From contig NC_090438.1 of the NCBI RefSeq assembly GCF_031143425.1, positions 753,699,823 through 753,763,822 of the forward strand: a DNA stretch of 64,000 nucleotides. The letters run 5' to 3'. Position 1 is the first letter of the stretch; each line of letters opens with the position of its first letter. A program made the position numbers and the translations under genes. The DNA comes from Pleurodeles waltl. Its lineage: Eukaryota > Chordata > Amphibia > Caudata > Salamandridae. Below are positions 56,579-64,000 of this stretch, one piece after another. The notes beneath the pieces are model-generated. The model had not been told where the DNA came from. It saw only the letters and a program-made list of their open reading frames with translations, and made no database searches.

Positions 56579-57594
56579 TCAGTGACCAATATAGCCACCT
56601 TTCTTTGCAAGGACACTCAAAAGCCTGCCATCCATGGATTCTGTCAGCGTTTTGATCTGTTCACCATCAACATTGCGTGCAGCAGCAACCACAGCCTCCC
56701 AGACACTGTTCAGAGAGGTGTACTGTTTTCCCTCCTTGTAAATCTCACGATTGATGATGGACCACAGGTTCTCAATGGGGTTCAGATCAGGTGAACAAGG
56801 AGGCCATGTCATTAGATTTCCTCTTTTATACCCTTTCTTGCCAGCCACGCTGTGGAGTACTTGGACGCGTGTGATGGAGTATTGTCCTGCATGATAATCA
56901 GGTTTTTCTTGAAGGATGCAGACTTCTTCCTGTACCACTGCTTGAAGAAGGTGTCTTCCAGGAACTGGCAGTAGGACTGGGAGTTGAGCTTGACTCCATC
57001 CTCAATCCGAAAAGGCCCCACAAGCTCATCTTTGATGATACCAGCCCAAACCAGTACTCCACCTCCACCTTGCTGGCGTCTGAGTCGGACTGGAGCTCTC
57101 TGCCCTTTACCAATCCAGCCACGGGCCCATCCATCTGGCCCATCAAGACTCACTCTCATTTCATCAGTCCATAAAACCTTAGAAAAATCAGTCTTGAGAT
57201 ATTTCTTGGCCCAGTCTTGACGTTTCAGCTTGTGTGTCTTGTTCAGTGGTGGTCGTCTTTCAGCCTTTCTTACCTTGGCCATGTCTCTGAGTATTGCACA
57301 CCTTGTGCTTTTGGGCACTCCAGTGATGTTGCAGCTCTGAAATATGGCCAAACTGGTGGCAAGTGGCATCGTGGCAGCTGCACGCTTGACTTTTCTCAGT
57401 TCATGGGCAGTTATTTTGCACCTTGGTTTTTCCACACGCTTCTTGCGACCCTGTTGACTATTTTGTATGAAACGCTTGATTGTTCGATGATCACGCTTCA
57501 GAAGCTTTGCAATTTTAAGAGTGCTGCATCCCTCTGCAAGATATCTCACTCTTTTTGATTTTTCTGAGCCTGTCAAGTCCTTCTTTTGACCCAT
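56579..57594 (-). pseudogene. Tc1-like (DD37E) transposase, one frameshift
   Basis: Start MGQKKDLTGSEK at 57,594; an in-frame ATG at 57,624 lies in the upstream inverted-repeat region and is less likely. The N-terminus holds paired helix-turn-helix DNA-binding motifs (TLKIAKLLKRDHRTIKRFI, then VPKSTRCAILRDM). Catalytic boxes are VLWTDEMRVS, IIMQDNTPSHAS (aspartate codon 56,884-56,886) and SPDLNPIENLW (glutamate codon 56,771-56,773). The gap between the last two is 110 nt, one short of 37 codons. A lost base in the T-run at 56,823-56,826 shifts the frame. The C-terminal segment (to 56,579) ends KKGGYIGH. About 338 residues, as expected for Tc1 transposases. Confidence 0.92.
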
Positions 57595-57787
57595 TTTGCC
57601 AAAGGAAAGGAAGTTGCCTAACAATTATGCACACCTGATATAGGGTGTTGATGTCATTAGACCACACCCCTTCTCATTACAGAGATGCACATCACCTAAT
57701 ATGCTTAATTGGTAGTAGGCTTTCGAGCCTATACAGCTTGGAGTAAGACAACATGCATAAAGAGGATGATGTGGTCAAAATACTCAT

Positions 57788-57812
57788 TTGCCTAATAATT
57801 CTGCACTCCCTG
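57788..57812 (-). repeat. Tc1-like terminal inverted repeat, right
   Basis: Mirror of the left end, running to CACTCCCTG at 57,812, followed by TA. The inner copy at 57,614-57,632 lies about 20 bp upstream of the transposase start. Confidence 0.93.
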
Positions 57813-58773
57813 TACAACGGAGCAGAGGCTGCTATCAGATCCCACCTATTCTGATCCGGACCCCCGTGGGGGAAGAAATCAACGATTGACCCGAAACGGT
57901 GGCCATTGCAGAGGAGACAGCTGGGGCCCATGGGCAGCTGAGGGAAACCTCTAGGATGGCCCAGTGATCCTGAGCTGCCTGGACTGCAGCGGGGATGCAG
58001 CACCGGGGAGAGGAAGCAGGTAGGACCATATGGGCCCTTGAGATGATTGGCCGCAGCCTTGATCGAGCCTGTGCACCTGGGAGGGTGGCCAGGGGACACC
58101 GCGTGCCATGTTGGTGGTTGGCCTGGGCCATTATGGTGAATCGTTGCTGAACACTTACTCCCCACCTCGCAGCACACCTGGGGTCCAGGGAATAGTGTGT
58201 GGAGGGGTTCCCCCTCTTCCCTGCATCACGGAAAATTATATGCGATTGAAGGGAGACGACGCACGGGGTGTGGCTATCGGGCAGAGGGCCCTGGGGTCGC
58301 CGAGCCGCTCTGGCCCGTGGATCAAGATTCCAACAGGCCTGCAGTTGGGGAGGAGGGACTCTCCCCACCCCAGACCTGGGAGACTGCCCACGTGAGTGAG
58401 CTGTGCCCTGCCATAACTGTTGCTGTGATGGCTGGGCCATTGATCCTGCCCCCCTGAGGAGACGACTGAGGGCCCCAGCGTGAATACCGCACGTGGGGTT
58501 GTGAAGACCAGTCGGGCGAGTAGCGCTTCACCTGAAGCCACAGCCGGTGTTGGTCGGGAGAAGGGACGACCCAGGAGATCACACATAAGAGGACCTATTG
58601 GACGCAGCCTCGGATTCACACTATGTTGTGGAATAGTCTTTCTCCTTTGTCTTTCCCCTCCTTGGGAGACAGGGTGTGGCCGGCCTGACTGGGGAAGATC
58701 AGAGATATACAACATCGACCCTCCCATAGGCCAGCGGACTCTCCTGTATCTGTGACACACATCGTAAGCAGCC

Positions 58774-59762
58774 ATGATGAGGGACAAGGAGCAACACCCC
58801 CCTCGCAAGGGGAAACTTGCTAAATATGCCAGGGTGGTGTCATCCAATGTGGGCGATTACAGCCTTTCATCCACGCAGCCACTACCGGACAATGCTGTAG
58901 TATTGCAGGCCATACGATCCACCCGGGCTGCCCTGGAGGACGGACTTTATAAAGTCGGGTGGAGGTCTCTCCTTCAACAGGACCTCCAAAACGTGGTGGA
59001 AAGAATAACGGGCTCTGAAACGAGAATGTCGGATCTAGAGGACGCTGTCCATACCCTCAGGAAAGAAGCCACGGAAGCTCAATCAACCACTAAAGACATA
59101 TTGTGGCGCCTCGAGGATGCGGAGAACAGGGCGAGAAGAAATAACCTGCAATTTGCTGGGTTTCTGGAGGGAGTGGAGGGCCCGAACACGTGCAAATTTT
59201 TAGGAGATTGGCTCACTCAAACTTTCCCAAAAGAGAGACTATCATCCTGCTTTGAGATACAACGAGCTTATCGAGCCCTTGCCAACAAACCACCACCTGG
59301 AGCCCACCAAGACCTATAATAGCATGGTTCCTGAATTATCAGGACCAAGACTTAATTCTAGCCAAGGTCAGGAGAATAAAAGAGGTAAGACATGGGAATT
59401 CACAAGTTCGGAATTTTCCTGACTACACCAGGGAGGTTCAACGTCAGAGGCGTACTTTTGAGGCAGTTAAGGCCAAACTACACACTCTCCAACTGCAGTA
59501 CATGCTACTCTTCCCAGCAAAACTAAAAGTCTTGTTTCAGGGGAAGGCCAACTTCTTTTACACTCCGGAGGAAGTGTGTGCATGGCTAGAGGAAAGGCCC
59601 CAAATGGCCAGGGAGATAGCTAAGAGTGGGAGGGGCCCCGGCCGACTCAGGGGAATGGACCACACTCAGTGCCGCAGCAAGAACCCTCACGCAGAGAGTC
59701 CCACCTGGCCCGGCGGCGTAGGCATTCCAGATGCCATAAATCCAGATCAATGCATACTCTAA
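58774..59762 (+). pseudogene. L1-D ORF1, one frameshift
   Basis: Starts MMRDKEQHPPRKGK (58,774). Residues about 65-125 form a coiled coil (LQQDLQNVVERITGSETRMS, DAENRARR), followed by the RRM start RRNNLQFAGFLEG. A one-base shift near 59,308 leads to RPIIAWFLNYQDQDLIL, then the C-terminal domain with LQYMLLFPAKLKVLF and FFYTPEEVCAWLEERP. ORF1p is an RNA-binding trimer that packages L1 RNA. This is the best-preserved ORF1 in the window, about 329 residues. Confidence 0.9.
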
Positions 59763-60413
59763 CACCACCCTTGGATTCGAACAGACACCACGATAGTTGC
59801 AGAGAAAAGTAAGGAGGCTCAGCAACAAACTGTGACTGGATCCGAGGATGGGATTTATCCATACCCACGACACCCCTTGGCATTGGCCATAGCTTGCGTG
59901 GAGGAGGGGGAGAGGGCACTTGACATGCCATCACCTGTTGACGACGTGGAACAAGCCCGGGGGGCTGCTTCTGCCTGCCATCTAGTATTGTATTCTGGAG
60001 CAAAGTGCTGATCGCAGGTTCCCCCCCCAGCAACAGTAGCTCCAGTTGAAATAGCTAACCCTGCTCACATACCATTAACATTGTGCTTTGGGAGTTTGTC
60101 AGTAGTTGGATTGTGTTACACAGTTAAAATAGACACACTGTGAGAGTTATGTTTGAATAGGTGGGACGGGACTACAGGCCTCTACATCTTCTCTGGGAAA
60201 CAGTTTATTGATTGGGGACCATTTTATCCGCAGGGAATTGTGGGAGGTGGGGTAGGTGGACATGGGAGTTTTTGGTTTTAATGGTTATGTTGATTTTCTA
60301 GAAATGGAGACAATGCTTAAAAGACAAACACAACACTATAGCACCAGACTTCGACGGTTTACCTTCATCAAGGAAGAGCTTGCCCGGTCCTTGACGATTA
60401 ACGCATAGTTTTA
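59763..60413 (+). other. L1-D inter-ORF region
   Basis: About 650 bp separate ORF1 and ORF2, with no supported coding sequence. Longer than the short spacers of mammalian L1, and nearer to those of amphibian and fish L1 lineages (general knowledge). Confidence 0.5.
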
Positions 60414-61060
60414 ATGGGTGAAAACAATAGGTACACTTTGTTGTCCTGGAACGTTAACCGCAAAATCAAGAGGAGGCTAGTAATGACATATATCAAAAAG
60501 CATAGGCCAGACGTAGTCTTTCTTCTGGAGACCCATCTCATGGGGTCCCATTGCTGCTTCGTTAATAGAGGCATAAACACTGTCATTGCACATGCGGGAT
60601 TCACCACGGGATCTAGAGGGGTAGCAATCCTGCTAAGAAGTTCCCACCATTCCAGACCCTGCAGGCACATTTGTAGCATCACTGGGATACTGAAGCACAC
60701 AAAAGATAACACTGGTGAATCAGGTAGATCGCAGCATACAACACCTCTTTTGCGGGGGCCCTTCTGTCTGATATGGTGCTCTCCCTGGGCCTGACTGACC
60801 TCTGGCGTTGCCAGCATCCAGGGGCCAAACGCTTTCCTACTTTTCTGGCGCTCACAGAGTTTTCTCCAGATTAGATTACATCTTTGCACTGGCGGGAGAC
60901 GTAGCGGTGGTGGAGGAGGCAGAATATCTAGCAAGAGGGCTGTGAGACGACTCTACCCTGTGACTCACAATTGAGACCCACGTACCGAGAAACAGGAATT
61001 GCTGGAGGCTGAATGCATGGGAACTAAAAGATGCAGAAATAGCCTGGGAAGTGAGAGTAG
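60414..61060 (+). pseudogene. L1-D ORF2 endonuclease, internally deleted
   Basis: Starts MGENNRYTLLSWNVNRKI at 60,414 with the conserved SWN strand. It continues with RPDVVFLLETHL (catalytic glutamate) and TTGSRGVAILL. After 60,700 the text jumps to LGLTDLWR (60,777) and then DYIFALAG (near 60,875), so the central beta-sheet with the GDFN motif is missing. A stop and a frameshift follow, and the SDH motif is unclear near 60,960 (LTIETH). Nonfunctional. Confidence 0.85.
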
Positions 61061-62500
61061 AGACCAAATTGTACTTCAGACAAAACAAGGACTCAGTGGC
61101 CGCTGTGATCACACTCTGGGAAGCCTATAAGCTAGTTCTTCAGGATAGAGCCCAAAACATTATTGCCCAGAAATGTAGAAGGGAATGGGAAGATCTAGAG
61201 TCAATAGAGAGCCAATTGACGGACTTAGAGCAAGATCCTGGGGACGTGACTGATCCCCACATCCAGCTCTACTGTTGATCTTGCAAAAGGAATACAAGGC
61301 ACTGGCCCACCGTGAGGTGAAGAACCTAAACCTAGCCCTGAGACACCGCTTGTATGAGGGATGGGACAGGGCGGGCAAACTTCTTGCCTGGCTGGGGCAC
61401 CAAGAGAGAAAAGGACAATGGGTACACTCCATAGTGGGGGACAGTGGGACTACACATAACACTGACTCCGAGATCACTAACGCATTTACGAAATACTATA
61501 AACACCTCTATCACAAGCACACAAACATGAGCCTATCCCTCATTAGGAACTACCTGGCACAGATCCCCCTGCTGTGCTTTACGGAGGATAGGAACACCCT
61601 AGATTTAGATATATACCCCTCAGAAATTAAAATGGCTATTGCCGCGATGTCCCCGGGGAAGACGCCTGGGCTCAATGGCTTCCAAACAGAACTTTTCTAG
61701 GGAAACTCCGACATTCTTACCCCCTATTTCCTGCAGTTATTTCGAGAGGCCAAAAAGGTGGGTGAGCAGCCACAGGATTTGCGGAGGGCCATGATAGTGG
61801 TGATTCCCTAGGAAGGGAAACGCCTAGGCGAGTGCAACTCTTACCATACTATTTCACTTCTGAACGTAGAAGTGAAAATCCTTGACAAGATACTTGCCAC
61901 ACGACTTGTAACAGTTATACATTCACTGATTCACCTGGACCAAACAGGCTTTATGCCCAAGAGGTCACGAGATTCAATCTGCATCATATCCAGGCTTGGA
62001 TTGACGCAGTTAGGGATTGTGAGGAGCCCCACTTGCTGTTAAGTCTTGATGCCCAGAAAGCATTTGATATGGTCCACTTGCTGTTTATGACCCTGGCGCT
62101 GGAGAGGTTTGGATTCAGCCCAAGATTTCGGGAGTGAATTAAGCTATTGTATACCAACCCAACGGCAGTTATCCAGGTTAATGGTCACCAATCAGATGAA
62201 TTCCCCATAAAAAGAGGCACACATCAGGGTTGCCCTCTTTCACCTCTGTTGTTTGCCCATATGATCGAGCCCCTTGCTAGTAATATCCGATCCCGCACGG
62301 ATTTCCTAGGTTTCCAGGGGTGAGGGGGAGAATGAATCTGAAAGGATCCTGTTATTCACGGATGATAACCTTCTTTACGTCAGCAGTCCAGTAGAAAGGT
62401 CGCCCCAGATCTGGGATACACTAGAAGAATATGGGACCTACTCAGGCTATAGAATTAACTGGTCCAATTCAACCGTTTACCAGATAGGGGGCCTCATTGA
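61051..62500 (+). pseudogene. L1-D ORF2 linker and reverse transcriptase
   Basis: The linker at 61,100-61,500 contains LNLALRHRLYEGWDRAGKLL and a TNAFTKYYKHLY pre-RT motif. RT fingers follow: KMAIAAMSPGKTPGLNGF, then VIVIP-stop-EGKR, ISLLNVEVKILDKILATRL, HLDQTGFMPKR, and after frameshifts VALFHLCCLPI-like QGCPLSPLLF near 62,229. The catalytic box reads LLFTDDNLLYV near 62,350, keeping both aspartates but with FT in place of YA/FA. GYRINWSNSTVYQ precedes the palindromic insertion. Multiple stops. Confidence 0.85.
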
Positions 62501-62507
62501 ACACATA

Positions 62508-62677
62508 GGACCGTATTACGACCTTGACAGAGGGGTTTCCTCCATCACAAATGTGGTGGATATCCTGACTGCCGTATTATGATCCCATTATATTCAATGA
62601 GGGTCGTAATATGACGGACGGAATATCCATCACATTTGTGATGGAAGAAACTCCTCCGTCAAGGTCGTAATAAGGCC
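62508..62677. mobile_element. Palindromic miniature element (MITE-like) in L1-D RT
   Basis: About 170 bp in which the two halves are nearly reverse complements. The left arm begins GGACCGTATTACGACCTTGA and the right arm ends TCAAGGTCGTAATAAGGCCC. Inside both is a CCATCACAAATGTG(G/A)TGGATAT block in opposite orientation. Flanking CATAG appears on both sides (62,504-62,508 and 62,679-62,683), a possible target duplication. No coding capacity. It interrupts the L1 reading just after the RT palm. Confidence 0.8.
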
Positions 62678-62679
62678 CA

Positions 62680-64000
62680 TAGTGCCAATAGCCAACCTAC
62701 ACATAGACGGGGACGGCTTCAAATATTTGGGGATCTAAATAACGACAGACCTCAACAAAAGAAGAGAGAAAAATCTGACAACAGTTATCTCTGAGCTCCA
62801 CAGGATATGAAGCATTGGGGGAAACTTCTCTAAACATCATTTGGGAGGGTAGTTCTGAATAAAATGACCACTCTACCTAACTTACTATATGCCTTCCAGC
62901 ACACCTACGTAAAACTGTCAGACGACATCTTTGCCAAGACAGATCAGGAGGTCCACACATTCCTTTGGGGCGGGAAACATCTCAGGATCTCCCTGCAGAC
63001 ACTCCATCAAAACTCATACAATGGTGGGATAGCTCTACCAGATCTTAGGGCATATTACTGGGCAATACATTTGACAGCAATAAATAACTGGAAACATGCA
63101 CCCGTGAATCATCCTACGTACCCGTTTGAGAGAAGTCAATTTACACTCAAATCTTATCTGTACTACTTATATGGGGATAAAGGTGTGCAAGTACTCCTGC
63201 TACCCACACAACTCACGATAGATGCTTGGAACAAGACTGGACGCAAAATAGGGTGGCACGCTACACTTACTAGGGAAACTCTGTTGTGGGAGGGGACCTA
63301 CTTGAAGGAATAGGGGAAGCTGCAGGTATTTCTAAATTAGGCTACCTTATAAGGGATGGTGCACTAAAGACCTTATCCAACCTGCAAGAGGAATACCTTC
63401 TTTCACGGACACAGCATTATCATTACATTCAATTAGAGCATGCTTGGTGAGCCAAAAATGTAGATATATTGGACCACCCAGACTACGCCCTGCTAGACTT
63501 TTCCTTGTGGGTCAACTGGAAGAGAAAGCCATCTCCTGGACATACAAAACTTTGAACAATAACATGCCAGACATACTTAAATGGTTGAGGTTCGGATGGG
63601 CAGGAGACCTGGGGCCAATTGACGACTGACTGGGAGACCACCCTTATGCACCCACGTACAGTGGCCATACGCATCCGGTCAAGACTCATTCAGTTTAAAA
63701 TCCTGCACAGGACGTACTATAATAGGGTGAGACTACACATAATGGGGAGGTCCCAAACTCTGACCTGCCTCCCCTGTGGGACTGCAAGGGGCACGTTCAT
63801 GCACACTCTGTAGACATGCCCGAATATACAGAAGTACTGGTCAAGTAGTGTAGGCAAACTGAGGGATGTACTTGAGGCACATATACCAGTGGAACTTCAC
63901 TACACACTGCTCGGCATGCATACAGGGGTAGACTTGCCATGCTCCAAACTGCTTTTTAGCAACCTTGATCTAGTTCTGGCAAAGAGAGACGTTGCCAAGT
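62680..64000 (+). pseudogene. L1-D ORF2 C-terminal region, runs off the window
   Basis: 62,695-62,760 continues the thumb (NLHIDGDGFKYLGI). The open piece 62,864-63,313 holds LPNLLYAFQHTYVKLSDD, EVHTFLWGGKHLRIS and YNGGIALPDLRAYYWAIHL, the L1 post-RT W-G-x-K / GG.ALP pattern. Later pieces (63,444-63,629, 63,619-63,813) end with LIQFKILHRTYYNRVRLH and a CLPCGTARGTFMHTL C-terminal Cys motif. The 3' UTR lies outside the window. Confidence 0.88.

Larger units (their letters stand above)
56251..57812 (-). mobile_element. Tc1/mariner-superfamily transposon, DD37E type
   Basis: A 1,562-bp element flanked by TA on both sides (56,249-56,250 and 57,813-57,814), with 25-bp perfect terminal inverted repeats starting CAGGGAGTGCAGAATT. 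Each end has a second, inner copy of the motif GTGC(A)xAATTATTAGGCAA: left 56,257 and 56,441, right 57,788 and 57,614. That is the IR/DR layout known from Sleeping Beauty-type elements. One transposase gene lies on the minus strand. Terminal sequence and the DD37E spacing fit the vertebrate group called TRT, from memory. Confidence 0.93.
55962..58773 (+). promoter_or_regulatory. L1-D 5' UTR, split by the Tc1-like insertion
   Basis: GC-rich, CpG-containing sequence at 55,962-56,248 and 57,815-58,773, about 1.25 kb once the insertion is set aside. L1 promoters lie in the 5' UTR, and the GCCAAGATGGC core is a YY1-type site in mammalian L1. Its function here is inferred. Frames in this stretch on both strands (such as 203 codons at 58,236-58,847, minus) lack motifs. 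Confidence 0.65.
55962..64000 (+). mobile_element. L1-type LINE from 5' end past the window edge (copy L1-D)
   Basis: It starts with GTGGCCAAGATGGCGAC (about 55,974), a typical L1 5' UTR start, then a GC-rich 5' UTR, ORF1 (58,774-59,762) and ORF2 (60,414 on). Two younger insertions sit inside: a Tc1-like transposon at 56,251-57,812 and a palindromic miniature element at 62,508-62,677. Without them the element would be at least 6.3 kb, so this is the only L1 here that began full-length. Scattered frameshifts and an EN deletion make it inactive. Confidence 0.88.

Noticed and set aside
57835..58847. Long minus-strand frames of about 200 codons in the L1-D 5' UTR
   Set aside because: GC-rich, arginine/proline/serine-biased, overlapping and motif-free. 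Mammalian L1 has antisense promoter activity and an antisense ORF0, but nothing here links to it.
1..64000. Host protein-coding exons
   Set aside because: I looked for exon-like conserved frames between splice-like sites and found none that could be separated from mobile-element sequence. Short exons could still have been missed.

Overview
This looks like a stretch of a very large, repeat-saturated vertebrate genome, most likely a salamander (a newt such as Pleurodeles is my best guess). The clues are co-occurring non-LTR retrotransposons of three lineages (L1, L2/CR1-like, and a third APE-type lineage), a young DIRS tyrosine-recombinase retrotransposon, a Ty3/gypsy relic, retroviral relics, a Tc1-like DNA transposon, and GC-rich foldback repeats of a style I associate with newt Harbinger-like repeats. 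The species is an inference. I found no convincing host exon, tRNA, rRNA or CRISPR array. Essentially all recognisable coding sequence belongs to mobile elements, nearly all of it broken.

Layout. 1-2,300: L1 ORF2 (minus) with a chain of perfect hairpins where half of the RT should be. 3,240-4,745: fragment of the third LINE lineage (here 'LINE-J'). 6,175-11,060: a second L1 (minus) in two blocks, C-terminus then EN+ORF1, separated by 1.5 kb of foreign DNA. 12,200-13,000: L2-like fragment. 13,900-14,600: AT-rich element with three internal repeats. 15,180-17,120: LINE-J. 17,700-19,595: third L1 (plus), lacking its 3' half and abutting a Ty3/gypsy relic (19,596-21,790, minus) that carries an L2-like insertion. 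23,031-28,540: nearly complete DIRS element. 22,945-32,250 and 37,858-42,430: two copies (A and B) of a long noncoding repeat. The DIRS sits in copy A and an L2-like element in copy B, so each copy helps define the uninterrupted sequence of the other. 32,380-37,175: near full-length but decayed LINE-J. 44,780-45,600 (minus) and 49,060-51,520 (plus): retroviral gag-like and pol relics. 55,965-64,000: an L1 from its 5' UTR to beyond the window end, holding a Tc1-like element in the 5' UTR and a palindromic miniature element in the RT.

The window reads as a layered insertion record rather than a set of cooperating genes. The least decayed elements are the DIRS (184-bp terminal repeats differing at one base), the Tc1-like element (perfect TIR ends, TA duplication, one frameshift), and the L2-like copy at 39,205-40,645 (one frameshift, one nonsense codon). 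The most unexplained structures are the 'hairpin chains', consecutive perfect inverted repeats with unrelated stems, and the array in repeat A whose units alternate about 168/200 bp. I see no undescribed enzymatic or defence system. These structural repeats are the best candidates for something poorly described.
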